Positions 36,918-48,300 of a stretch of DNA of 64,000 nucleotides are shown in pieces (the stretch's first letter is position 1; each line of letters begins with the position of its first letter). The notes under the pieces were generated by a model that was not told the DNA's origin, made no database searches, and saw only the letters and a program-made list of their open reading frames with translations. The stretch covers positions 6,760,001 through 6,824,000 of the forward strand of contig OX485806.1 of NCBI GenBank assembly GCA_950295325.1, written 5' to 3'. The stretch is from Polytrichum commune (lineage: Eukaryota; Streptophyta; Polytrichopsida; Polytrichales; Polytrichaceae). A program made the translations under genes and the position numbers.

Positions 36918-39900
36918 CTACAAGGGAGGGACCCCGTGCACTGATGATTCGGGAGGGACACAGGGTTCCAAAATGATGAGGGCAATGTACGAATCGAGGA
37001 GAATCTGACATGGTGAGGCTGGCCAGCTTACCGAGCACGATTTTTGGGTGATGTCTTGGCAGCCGCACTGCAGCTCTCCGTTCAACTTATCGATTGCATG
37101 AAATGCTCCACCTCCTGTGCTCCTCTGTAGTAAATCAACCCAAGGAATTACACCTGCGTTAGGGTCTACTACTCTGTCTAGAGCGAAAGGTTGTTTGGAA
37201 TTGTCTTGTAATTTCTATACAATCCTAACATGACCTACTTGTGATGGATGCCAAGAAATTAGGTGTCTCATGATGAGGGCATCCTAATTCCTACCTTGTA
37301 GAAGTCCACAGCAATGTAGTTAGACCATCTATTCCCCCCTGCCGTATAGCATGTGCTCAACATGGTATACAGTTCATCCGAGTTGTCCACACATGCGTCG
37401 AGAGGGTTAGGGTTGGTGGGGAAGTAGTTCTGTACAATCAGAGCTCGGCTTTTGTCATTCAAAGCGGGCGACTCATTTCGCTTAGGGCACGAGCCAACGT
37501 GCATCCCGTCATCTCCGTCTGCGTTGGTCACAAAGAAACCAAATATCTTGATTCAATCAATTAGTTGATTCATTTATGAGGAATGAGAACTCTAACCATA
37601 TTTTTCTATACTTAGCATGTGAGCAGATGGTGACTGGAGTCGGACAAAATTAGAGAAAGAAATTTGTATAAGGTGCGTTAGATAACTCAAGAATGATTTC
37701 TCCCCATGGAAGATCTTTGTGTTGGAGTTAGACAACCTCCCAGCTGGAGCTAGAGAGCTTCGAATGTAAAGTCTTTATGTTGAAGTTGGGCAACTCCAAC
37801 GTGGAGTTAGAAAGCTCTCAATGGAAGATCTTTGTGACTGTTCAAGTTACTTAGACAACTCCAACTTGGAGTTGTTTAGGCTAACTCCAACGGTGTCCAA
37901 CCCAATTCTGATGTACCTTTTTGGCATCTTGAATCAATGAATTGCATCAAGATACCACTAAAAGAACTCTTAAAGATACCACTAAGGTACATTAAAAGAA
38001 CTCTAGCAAATTTAAGTCGTAAGGGGCATTTAATGAATTTATTTTACGAAAAGACAGAGGCAGTCACAGTAAACTTGCAAGTTCTAGAACATGTGATCAA
38101 CTCCAGGCTCGTCGATGGGTTCTCATCAACATATTTGGCTAATCCGAAGAAACAACAGTCATGCGCAGACGTAAGAACATAATGACAGATCTTGAAGCAT
38201 GATTGACCTCTAAGAAAATGTTCTGCAAGAATTGGTACAAGAAAATTTTCGTACATTGATTCTCAGTTGTGTAGCGCCATTGGTAAGCCACGCCCTCAGT
38301 TGCCTCCTTGGAGGAAACATCTGTGAAGACAATCAATCTCTGGTTCCGCTGAAGTATCTGTGCAAGGGTCGGCCAGTCGGCACCGTTCTGAGGCATGCTC
38401 GAAACTGGGTACCAGTACTTCATTAGGCCCGCGTTTGCAAACAGATTGGTGATCCCGTTTGTAGTTTTCACGTAGTCCTCTATGAAGATGGTGATAACCT
38501 CGGTCGGGTTTGCGTCCAAGAAAGTCTTTATTTCCGCTAATGTCTTGCTGGCCGGTCTCTGCATACAAACAATCCAGACCTAATTTGTTTGTATGCTTTC
38601 GTTTATCAGGTTCAACGCAGGATCTCTGAACATTCGTGTTAGTATAGGATTATTTCACCGCGAAGCACAAGATTTGCATTGTTCGTTCATCTTTATGCTG
38701 CAATTCAAGTAGTGGTGACGGTCACTTACAAATGCGGTGAAGTCGAAACATTCTCCATTGAAAGAATGGCAGAGCCAGATGTCGTTACGGAAATCGTACA
38801 TGTCGAGCATCAGTCCCCTCACTCCATTCTGCATTAAAAATCCATTCTCTCGACTATTAAAATTCAGAAAGAAAACGCAGCTATCTCGACTTCGGAGCTT
38901 TTTTTACAACCTTTTTATAATCACACTGAATTTTTTTCCCCTTTGGGAAAACAAACCCCAATGGTGCAACTTCTGTCCTGACTTTTTTTTTTAATCGTCA
39001 GGAAGCTTACGTTGAGCTGGGCAGTGACGCTGTCTTCTTGGTTGAAGAAAGTGATGATGGGACTCCCGGCTTCTGGTGGGGACCCAAAAATTGCATGAGA
39101 GTTGTGCGTTGTTAGCCATGCATACTTGTTGAATGGCAGCGCAGTATTCTGCATCGGGTTAAGAAATTCCAGATCATCACCAGGTCCAGAATGATTTTTT
39201 GTGTATTCTACTTCCTCTTCTGGTTCAGATGATGGCAACATCAAGGGTAAGAGGGAATACATATATATAATACATAAAGCTCTGTCACTATGGTTATTGT
39301 GAGTTACAACTTGATTTTTGTCTTCAAAGATTGGCTTTAGATGCGATAAACTGTTGCTCACTATTCACAAAATTGAGAGTCTATTCAAAGATTTGACACA
39401 CCGATAATCTGTAGAGTGCACTGGAGTTGAATGTGAGAGCACAAACCTTTGGGAAGATGGCAACATCAAGGGTAAGAGGGTGAGAGTCCACACATGATAC
39501 ATAAACCTTTATGTTATTACAGTCATTGCGAGTTGCAACTTGGTGTTTTGGTCTTCAAAGATTGGCTTTAGATGTGATAAGCTGTTGGTCACTTTTTCAC
39601 AAAATTAAGAGACTATTCAAATATTTGACAAAACTGATGATCTGTACCTTTGGGAAGATGGCAACATCTACGGTAAGAGGGTAAGAGTCTACACATTATA
39701 GATAAACCTCTATGTTATTACAGTTGTTGAGAGTTGCACTTGGTGTACTTGTGTTCAGAGATTGGCTTTAGATGCGATAAGCTGTTGCCCACTTTTTCAA
39801 AAAATTGAGAGTCTATTCAAAGAATTGGTACACTTAATTATGATCTGTACAGTGCACCAGAGTTGAATGTGAGAGCGCAAACCTTTGGAAAGGTGGAGGT

Positions 39901-40447
39901 CGGTGTGGCCAGGTCACGGGTGCACCTGGGTTGCCACTCGCTCACACCTCCCGCTAAACAAGCGAAGCAAGCGAAGCAATACAAACCAGTGGAGCAATCG
40001 GAGTTCCGTAAACAATAGCTTTGTTGCTGCCAAGAGCCAGTAACATTTTTCCAGTTGCTATCCATGACAGGCGCAACCCTCGACCTCTGTACCACAACCC
40101 AGAAAAAATTCATCCATTTCATCATCATAGATTGGCATTTTCTCGTTCTCTGCGATGTCAGAATCTGAGCGAGCACCTCGCTCGGCGTTGATGCGATTAA
40201 GCACTCAGACAACTCACATTCTATGGAATCAAGCTTTTTCTTTTGTAAAGATTTAGAGAATTCTACATTACATGATGAACTCCTTGACTTGAATTCCGTG
40301 AGCATGATAAGGTAGAGACCGAAGCTTTTAAAGAGGCCTGAAAAAAGAATTTCGTGGTTTCGCAGGACGTACAGCTTGGACATAGAAGAGGAAGTCCCCC
40401 AGGATGAAGAGCAGCAACAGAAGGTAGGATGCTCGTCTTGTCACCAT
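36918..40447 (-). CDS. secreted PI-PLC X-domain-containing protein (seven exons)
   Basis: Exons by splice sites and homology: 40447-40373, 40086-39883, 39148-39011, 38828-38730, 38558-38255, 37518-37295 and 37124 to about 36918. All junctions are GT-AG and keep frame, giving about 416 residues. Residues 1-25 are a signal peptide (MVTRRASYLLLLLFILGDF then FYVQA). A Cys-rich segment follows (SYCLRNSDCSTGLYCFACFA). The X domain carries the two histidines, H108 in WLTTHNSH and H160 in LCHSF, plus FNQEDSVTAQL, RGLMLDMYDF, EDYVKTTNGI, LIVFTDVSSKE and NRWSNYIAVDFYK. It matches plant proteins like Arabidopsis At5g67130, which lack the C2 and EF-hand domains of signalling PLCs and are expected at the cell surface. 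The enzymatic substrate is not established by sequence. The 3' end is uncertain: reading through gives a stop at 36918, while splicing at 37031 to 36518 would end it almost at once. Confidence 0.85.
37706..37890 (+). repeat. ~58-bp tandem repeat in PI-PLC-like intron
   Basis: Three diverged units start near 37708, 37766 and 37820, each beginning GGAAGATCTTTGTG (or a close variant) and containing AACTCCAACTTGGAGTT, itself a palindrome. The array lies within the intron between the exons ending at 38255 and starting at 37518. Each unit could fold into a small hairpin. Confidence 0.7.
39231..39890 (+). repeat. threefold ~200-230-bp tandem repeat spanning a splice donor
   Basis: Units 39231-39455, 39456-39656 and 39657-39890 share GATGGCAACATC.A.GGTAAGAG, AGATTGGCTTTAGATG.GATAA and GAGAGC.CAAACCTTTGG. 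They fill most of the intron after exon 2 of the PI-PLC-like gene. The last unit ends in the last bases of exon 2 and includes its 5' splice site, so the other units carry copies of that donor. The middle unit lacks ~34 bases near its end. Confidence 0.8.
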
Positions 40448-41759
40448 TTTGTTGCGGTGCCACCCGTTCCTTCTACCAATCCTTTAGCTTCCTGCAATGG
40501 AATTTCCAGAACTGCAATAAGAAGAATAACTGTGGCATTCTACATCAGGTCCATCTCATTGAGGATATTCATAGGTGATGGAACTGTCACCTTGCTCACG
40601 AAGCAATATGGAACTACGTGACTTCCTTACAGATGACTCATGGACTCGACACATGATGTGATATATTCGAAGCTTGAAGCTCGCTAACGCCGCAGCACAT
40701 GAACCCAATTCAGGGGCCAGGGCTAAACGCCACCTCTCTGAGCTGGGCCCCTACTACTATTACACTATCACCCAAGGTGAAATTGCAGGCAATTCTAGAA
40801 TAGCATGTAGGGTTTTTTTTGACAATTTCATCCCGTAATTAGCATCAGAGATCCTGGATTAGTCTTTTGGAACCCACATGACATGCATAAACCACAAACC
40901 TATGGGATCATCTTTTTACTATACCTTCTTTTACGTTGGTAATAGTGGTGGGGCCCAGATCAAATAACAGTGGGCAGTTTAGCCTGGCCCAAATCAGGTG
41001 AGCTGTTCTCTAAAACCGACCTTTCAAAGTCAAAACCTTTATATTATGTATTAGAGAATGGAAAAAATTATCCATGTGGGCGCTACACAAAGTGGCTGTT
41101 AATACGTTCTTGCCCTCTTCAGTATTATACCTCGCGTCCCATCAACTGCTATTCGCCAATTCCTCTTTCTTAGTGTTTCTGCTTATCCGAAGTAAAATTC
41201 CCAATAAACCTCACCGACCACCATCCATGCTTTTCATAAGTGAACTGAAATAGAGTCATCACAAGATCGCCACCGTTTAGTACATCGATACTGAACCAAA
41301 AACACATTCGTAGAAGCAACATTTGCAACGGCGCGAAATTAAACTAGACTGGTGCGGACACAGAGCGTGCCATATTCGATAGCGAACAATATTGTCCACC
41401 TTCAGTAAGTCATCACCAAGATTTTGAAGCTGAGACTCGGATTCTTCATGACAAAATGCTTGTGCGGACTAAATTAAAGAGCAACCTGCTGCGCTTGTAT
41501 ATATATGAGCTGCTGCTGAATGTGCTTCCACTACCTCCAACATGTCGGAAGCACCAAGCAACCGGCCACAGATTCGCACGTGTGGATAATGGACTCTGGG
41601 GATCATGAAGCTCCGAGTGTCTGTTTCATTGATGCTGTCTTTGTGGTGAAGGTTGCATCCAGGATAGAATGGTGACCAAAAGGGTCCACACCAGGGGATA
41701 CGTCACCCAAAAGGGCCATGTATACTGTAAGTAATATTGTGGTATGATCCTTTCACTTA

Positions 41760-42266
41760 GAGCCACTTCACACACGAAGACTGAGGGCCCGTGACCATTG
41801 CACTTCAAGCACTCTAATAGGTGGAAAAGGCGGAGCCGGTCCAAGTTGGCTTCACACTACGCTTGAGGGACCAACAAAGTAAGTGAATGCACGATGGATG
41901 TAGAGTCTACATGGATTCCTGCATGGCATCAATTGGATCATGTTCCATGGTCACTTGGATTATTTTCAAAAACCACCTCTTGGAGGTAGGTAGGCCAAAC
42001 ACAAAACCGGGAGACCATGGCACTCCAAAATCTCACATCCCGTTGATTTGTTATATTTTATCAAAGTGTGAGGACCCTGCATGAAGAGAAATTCATTGAA
42101 ATAGCATATGGTTGAGGGCCCGGTCACATATGACTTCACACAACACTTGAGGGCCTGTGACCATACCACATAATTTTGGAAGTGCCTTGGGACGGGCCTC
42201 TAGACACTTCTTTTGGGCTCTCCCAATTTCATGGTCATAGCTCTTGGCTCATGTGTGAAGTGGCCC
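41760..42266 (+). mobile_element. family A Harbinger-like MITE, copy 3
   Basis: 507 bp between GAGCCACTTCACACACGA (the first G of GGGCC has a neighbour changed) and the inverted partner TGTGTGAAGTGGCCC. It has the orientation of copy 1. Flanks are TTA and TTT, consistent with a decayed 3-bp duplication. Internal sequence parallels copies 1 and 2, without the 146-bp insert. Confidence 0.82.
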
Positions 42267-42657
42267 TTTTGTACTCATGAAACATCATAGTATTGCACGT
42301 GGGGCCAAATCTGCTTTTTTTCTTTTACCTGTCCTCCCTTGGTCCTCATGTCCTGACTCCCTTAAATCCTAAACCCTAACTTAAATTGCTTTGCTCGTGT
42401 TTCCCTGTAGTCCTATTTCCTCTCTTTGCTCCCAGCTTTTCTTGAGTATTATAACCTCCTGTATGACCATCCAAGCCTGCTGTGATCTCATCAATGATCA
42501 TGTTCTGGGCAAATTTTTCAAGTATTCAAGGGAGTCCACTTAATTCAAAGCTTCTCCTTTTAATTAATATGTAGCTACTTTACTTACATGCTAATAATAA
42601 TTCACTCTGTTTCAGTGTCCATGGAGTTTTTTGGGCCATAATTGGTCAAAATCTTAG

Positions 42658-42788
42658 TCAACACTTAGTGTTTGTTCAATGGGCTCTCGGAATGTAACAG
42701 TTGGATGCTCGAAAAGATGAGCAACTCATCTTTTCGAGCATCCAACTGTTACATTCCGAGAGCCCATTGAACAAACACTAAGTGTTGA
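42658..42788. repeat. perfect inverted repeat: 64-bp arms, 3-base spacer
   Basis: Bases 42658-42721 are the exact reverse complement of 42725-42788, with only CAA between. The arm starts TCAACACTTAGTGTTTGTTC and ends GCTCGAAAAGATGAG. No arm mismatches were found. It sits inside a family D MITE. Transcription would yield a near-ideal 64-bp RNA hairpin; in DNA it could extrude a cruciform. It may be a very recent rearrangement, a small-RNA source or an assembly or template-switch artefact. Confidence 0.92.
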
Positions 42789-42967
42789 GTAATATTATGG
42801 TGTTTCCAAGTCCAACCAGTTACATGTTGCAATCTGTTGGTTGATCTTTAGTAATTTGAGGTGTATTTCATGGATTCCTCTAAAATGATCGGTTATTTTC
42901 CTAAAGTCTTGAACTTCGACCAGTTATTTTTCAAACTCAACCAGTTCCTTTGTAACTACATTTTTTT

Positions 42968-43170
42968 TTGTCCAATTAGTTTGGGTTACCATTTGGAGTT
43001 ACACATTGCTATAACATATCACTAAGAGTATCATTATTTAACCAAATAACATAAATAGTTTGTGTACACACTAAAGACTATGATATAACTTGGCTTGTAA
43101 GAAACGATGTTGTCCGTGAAAAGTTATAGCAACACGTAACTCTGAATGGTAACCCACACTAATTAGACAA
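42968..43170. mobile_element. family C foldback MITE, copy 2
   Basis: Left TTGTCCAATTAG.TTGGGTTACCATT and right end reverse complement TTGTCTAATTAGTGTGGGTTACCATT pair over ~50 bases. It is inserted in family D copy 1 just after GTAACTA, interrupting the phrase GTAACTA..GCCGGTTCTCCCC seen whole in other copies. The likely target duplication is TA or CTA. Confidence 0.75.
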
Positions 43171-43289
43171 TTTGGTGTAGGAGTCGGTTCTCCCCATTCA
43201 TGGCTATGTTTCATTTTGAGCCCAAATGGATGAGTGGGTGGTATACATGAATACGCAGTGGGAGTCTCTGTCAACACTCCTGGATCAAG

Positions 43290-43533
43290 GGCCGGGGATT
43301 CGTGGCACTCACTAAAAATCATCCGTGCGGATGAAAAAAACACAGGAATCATCTAAATGGCTATTTTTGGGCAATTTGATTCCGGAAATAGAGTCAAAGG
43401 CCCCGAATTAGTCTAGTGACGTCACATTTGAATGAATCGGCCCTCAACCCCATAGGGGGGCTTTTTTTATTGGAGCCACTTCATCCACGATATCTTGGAT
43501 GGATGATTTTTAGTGAGTGCCACGAATCCCCAG
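43290..43533. mobile_element. Mutator-like MITE with 11-bp target duplication
   Basis: A ~244-bp element has ~34-bp terminal inverted repeats (left GGCCGGGGATTCGTGGCACT, continuing to ATCATCC; right inverted, with one or two changes). CCTGGATCAAG is present on both sides, at 43279-43289 and 43534-43544. A 9-11 bp duplication is typical of Mutator-like elements. The interior is noncoding. The near-identity of the ends and of the duplication suggests a fairly recent insertion. Confidence 0.85.
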
Positions 43534-43691
43534 CCTGGATCAAGTACACCATACAGGTGCGTTTTCTAAATTCATAGCTAAAATCTTGTATGTTCCAATA
43601 AGAACTAATTGCAAAACAAATTGGTGGAGCGGAAGAGGCTATAACAGCAGAGCGGCTGGTTCCCTAAACAGATGACTAAAGAGGTGATAAC

Positions 43692-44050
43692 TACACTAAA
43701 TACGATAGTTAGTGTCACTATGGTAACTTTTCGGATGACACTTCTTATGAATAAGTGAACAAATATTGTCATGGATGATGGACGAGTTCATTCATTGGCC
43801 AAAACCCTATCCCTTGTTACCAACTTGTGACAAAATATGTTCAGGGATGATTGAAATTTGGAAGAAAAATCAATTTGTAAGTGACAGTAATTGTAACACT
43901 GTAAATCTATAACCCCCCCCCCATTTTTACAAGGAATGACAATTAATGTTGGGTTAACATCTAGTGTTGGTGACACTACACTGTGGTTTACAATTAGTAT
44001 TGAGCAAGACAATTAGAATTGGTGACCACTAAATATCATATTTAGTGTAC
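43692..44050 (+). mobile_element. family B MITE, copy 3
   Basis: The best-kept family B copy, ~360 bp. Left end TACACTAAATACGATAGTTA; the reverse complement of the right end is TACACTAAATATGATATTTA. Internal landmarks are as in copy 1. Each terminus is itself partly palindromic. The interior holds a run of nine Cs. Confidence 0.78.
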
Positions 44051-44471
44051 ATTTTTTTTCTTCCTGCGATGGTGACAAGATGGAGGTGTCAATGGAATCA
44101 CCCTCCATTTCAATCCAGAAATTTAAGTATTAAATAAGAAAATGAAAAGATGGAGGTCAGAAACCCCTCTGACAAGTCTTCCTGATGAAGCAGATGATGT
44201 AGCAATTTCCATGGAGAGTTCAAAATATTCTTGCACAATTGCTCACTCACTGTTGTCATTAATCAGCCTCACATTTATGCTTGATCAAAATATGTACCTT
44301 ACTCTTTGTGAAAACCTTGACTTGATGCCCAATTCGATCACCATCTCTAGGTGGGTCAGTTCCGCAATTCGTATTATCCTCTCAGCTTGCACAATAAATA
44401 ATGAACTGCTCTGTTCTCAATGGAATCTGCAAAAACAATTAGAATTGAAAAGAAATTGTCCAGAACAGTAC

Positions 44472-44692
44472 CCGGGAAGTTTTTGGGCATAGTCAGTCAA
44501 GATCCTAGTGATTCTAAATCCAGCCGGTTACATGTTGACATCTTCCAGTTTTGCTTTCATTCATTTGAGGTATATTCTATAGATTCCTCTAAATTGATCG
44601 GTAATTCTCCTAAAGTCTCCAACTTCAACCAATTATTTCTCAAACTCAACCAGCTCATCTGTAACTAACCGCTGGTTCTTCCCGGACATAGG
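44472..44692 (+). mobile_element. family D MITE, copy 2
   Basis: Runs from GGGAAGTTTTTGGGCATA to GCTGGTTCTTCCCGG and aligns along its whole length with the reverse of 63091-63301. One AGCCGGTTA remains near 44523 while other AACCGGTT sites have changed. Confidence 0.7.
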
Positions 44693-44894
44693 TCCAGAAA
44701 TCGAATGAACTTAGTCATGGCCCATTTTGTGTCACTGACAAGCAAGCTTGAAGTGTATTGTTCTCCCCCTGTAATATGACGTGTTTGATCATGCAAGAAA
44801 GTGTTGTATTATCCAAATGTCATATTTTGAGACAGAACCCATTCCCTCGACAGAAAATGCGTCATATAATCATGGTGTCGTATTATCGGGGTTA

Positions 44895-46018
44895 GGGCCA
44901 GTTTACACTATGGACCATGAAGTCGGACCATGGAAGATGGCCTTTTGTCAATGGTCTGAGTTCATGGTCTAACTTCCATGGTCCGACCTCATAAAAAAAT
45001 AGTTTTGAGAGCCTTGGGCCCTTCACTAGGTGTAAACCAAATGTGGACCAAGAAGAATGACCACACACCAAAAAGTGACGGTGCTGATTTTTTTAATACA
45101 TGCCCAAAAAGGGCAATTTTGAAAAAAAAATAAGTTTGATCATTCCTTGTCTTCTCTTGGGCTTCACTTGTCTTCACTTCTTGTTAAATGTGTCGAAGAT
45201 GTGGCTTGCAAATCTTCTCACAACTAATTTTTTTAAATAAAATAAAATGAGCAATTTAATTTGTACATGCTCAATGTAATTTACATGTGACATGTACCTT
45301 GTGTTGTCACTACACTAAATAGGATATTTAGTGTTTGATTATATTTAATGTTGTTACCACCCTACCTTGCTCAACACTAATTTTCAATTCTTTGATAATT
45401 AATGTTAGAAGGTTTCCCATTGCACTTCTTTTGACTACCCTGATCTACAGTCACTAAACCACTACATTTTTTTCTTTTTTCTTTTTTAACTACATTTTGT
45501 AAGCATATTGGGGTGTGTAATATACCGTTGGAAATGTATTTTCAAGACCTTTCCAACGGTATATTACAAGCCCCAAAATTCCAATCATTGCATTTGGTAG
45601 ACCAAAAAACAAATTTGTACTTGAATTCTTGAGTTCTAGATGTCCCACGTTGTTTGGTGAAACACGTGTGAGCCGGTTTAAGGGGTAGGGCAAGGTAGTG
45701 CTGGTATGTCTCATGGGTTATGGTATAATTAAGACACATAAAAGGTAGATTCCTTAAATGTTTATGAAAATGGTATTTCTCTGACATGGGCCCTTGCCTT
45801 TTCCTACCAGACCACCTCTCTCACCGCAAAACCCATTGGACCATGTCAATGCATTTATTAGGCCTTAAAAATTATATTTTGGGGACCTCGACCTCCATGG
45901 TCCCTCTGCCATTTTTTCCTTAGTGTAAACCGAAGTTGTCCCGGGAGAACTTCAACAGCCAATCAGCTGCCTTACAAAGCCCTGGTCCAACTGCATGGTC
46001 CATAGTGTAAACCGGCCC
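44895..46018. mobile_element. family E element (Harbinger-like), 1.12 kb
   Basis: 25-bp terminal inverted repeats start GGGCCAGTTTACACTATGGA with one mismatch between ends, and TTA is directly repeated at both borders. A subterminal inverted repeat (GTCGGACCATGGAAG and its partner near 44978) adds a hairpin. The interior has no transposase-like frame. It contains a partial family B end (CACTAAATAGGATATTTAGTG near 45313) and a separate inverted repeat at 45516-45568. It is classed as Harbinger-like on the TTA duplication and GGGCC ends. Confidence 0.8.
45516..45568. repeat. inverted repeat inside family E element
   Basis: TGTAATATACCGTTGGAAA at 45516-45534 is perfectly inverted at 45550-45568 around a 15-base loop, and the pairing continues imperfectly outward (TTGGGG against CCCCAA). 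Confidence 0.85.
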
Positions 46019-46019
46019 T

Positions 46020-47936
46020 TAGACTGTACATATGCTTAACAGAGATGTGCAACAGGAGAATATCCATTGAAAAGCTGGGAAAGTGTTGCCTTTCCATCAA
46101 TCCCATGCAGGTGTGTGCAAAGATTGACCCACCTGTAGCAAACATCGTTACATCAAGCATGTCTATTTAGTGGTATGTGCTGTACTTTGAATTACCTTGC
46201 TGCTGTTGTGAAGTGCAAGATAAGCTCCGTACGTCTTCCTTAGGTCTAACTTAAGACGGGATTCCAGATCCTTTTCTTGCAAGTTCTGCACTCACGTATA
46301 CAGTGTAATTCCAGCTGGAGGTGAGAGGAGTGTCAAGTTTCATCATCATTTTCTTTTTATAGCATGTACCCTTAAAGAGACGATCTAACCTCTTTCCTTT
46401 AAGAATGCACATATTAAATTTTATCTATTTTTGTCATCTAGAAGGTATAACTGGTGGTGAGCTCTCCAATGCTATTTCTGGAGGTGAACAAGCGGAAGAA
46501 AGTAATTTAAGCGTTGTGATATCAAATCTACTCTTTCAAAGTGTTATGTTTATAGGTGTTACATTTTTCATGTTCCCTTGACGAATACACTATTTAGTGT
46601 TATTTGTTTCTTTGTTACAAAAAATGTATTCCTCTCTGGGTTGATTTACATTGTAGAATCGTTCCTTGCACCAAAATCCATGAAAGATATAATAATTCAA
46701 TGATGTGAATTTGTGATCACTATTGGAAGTGACAATGTTGGAGGATGGAGAGTGAGCCTCACTAGTTTGATTACACAAACCAACTCACATGTAAGCTTGT
46801 CGTTAGAGTGGTGAGGAGTTATATTGTTGAGACTTAGGTTTTTTTGAAATCTAAGAATATGTTTGATGTTGAGTCATTGGTATATCTATCAAAGTCTATT
46901 TCTTACCTGACTTTTTCTTCTTGTAACTTTCGTTCTTTTGATTGCACATGTGTCAAGTGCTATTCACTTGGTTTGTTGTATGCTCCAATCAAGTATTGCA
47001 AATGCAAGTTACCACTAATATCTTTTGTAGGCCTTGATTTTGCTGTGAAATCAAATCTTTTAGAAAAATCCATCCCTCCTTCCCGTAGACCCTTATTTTG
47101 GTCACTAAATAGGTGTAATTTTATTTTATTTATAATAAATGTGACAAAAATTCATAAGTGTCACTAATGACTCTAACTTTACCACACAATTGTTAACACA
47201 TACAAGTGTTATTGTTTGAATTGCCCACTATCTGTAACTGCTGCTATGTTAGAATTCCATAAGTGCTACAAATTATATACTCTGGAAAAGTAAGTTACAC
47301 CGATAGAGGGTAGACTTTATTTATTGCATTTTCAGCACAGGTGTGATTGGTGGGGGGTCCAACTTAAACAGCAAGGCATCTAAGCTACGCTTGAGATCCC
47401 AAACTCACCTCTGTAGTCACTGTCTGCAACCCTGCCCTCACCCAATTCCTCACAAAAGACACTATCCCTAGCTGCCCCGTGAAGCTTTCCATTGCAAACT
47501 GCCAAATCACTCAAAACACCTAGTCTGCCACACCATCACTTATTAAGTGACAGAGACATGCGACATGCCTTCACACTTTCAACGTCCAAAGAAATCCGCT
47601 ACACCTATTCAAAGTTGTAGGGATGTAACTTTCAAGGTCATCATTCCGAGTTCCTTGCAACTGGCATGACATGACAAAAGTTGCGACGGTTTTGTGACAG
47701 ATGCCATCAGGATATACTCATGCACTATCTTCCCCAATGCTCAATATCTGAAAGGCAAGACTAGAGCCTCAAAGGGGCTAACTCATTTTGCAGAATATAA
47801 ACTTGCACTTTTGTGTGAAACTGGAGTACCAGTTTGAGTGTTAATTCGCATTCCTGTCATGCTATAATGTGACTCACCTAAAACATGCAATCCATTTTGC
47901 AAAGTGAGTAACCGACCTACAGAATGTGGGTTTTAT
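46020..47936. other. gene-free stretch
   Basis: Frames up to 107 codons (46844-47167) are AT-rich and match nothing recognisable. 47330-47800 is slightly richer in C but shows no frame or element end. Confidence 0.35.
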
Positions 47937-48300
47937 GCGGTTCAATTTTCATGTTCTCTAACTTCTACTGGTTAGATTTACAGAACAAAAACCTTTGCGG
48001 AGTTAGCAAATCTACAATGAAGCATCAATGAAAATGAGATTGAAAATCATATCTCCTCTAATACAGTTATGATTATCGTGAGTGCATATTTGTTGATTCC
48101 TTAATTAAAGAGATGGGTCCTTCCAATTGTGTTCACTATGGGTTGTGAAATAGTTTATATAAATTGAGGATGTCTTTATGGTATATGTTTATACAATCTC
48201 TTTTAAACATGTGTCTTTATGGTATTTGTTACTTGATCTTCACCAAACCACAAACCAATCAAATATAGGTGTCCAATTGAGAAAACTAACTGACTAACAC
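47937..48300 (+). repeat. dispersed repeat G, copy 2
   Basis: Direct-orientation match to 22048-22390, with shared phrases such as TTCATGTTCTCTAACTTCTA, CACCAAACCACA.ACCAAT and CCTTCCAATTGTG. This copy contains a small internal duplication of GTCTTTATGGTAT.TGTT. Confidence 0.6.

Larger units (their letters stand above)
42622..43197 (+). mobile_element. family D MITE, copy 1, carrying two insertions
   Basis: Family D sequence begins near GAGTTTTTTGGGCC, is interrupted by the hairpin at 42658-42788, resumes with TTTCCAAGTCCAACCAGTTA, and is interrupted again by the family C element at 42968-43170. It ends at GTCGGTTCTCCCC. Uninterrupted copies are ~210-230 bp. The AACCGGTT motifs have mostly decayed to AACCAGTT. 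Confidence 0.7.

Noticed and set aside
46844-47167. 107-codon plus-strand frame
   Set aside because: It is AT-driven, with no recognisable family or splice context.
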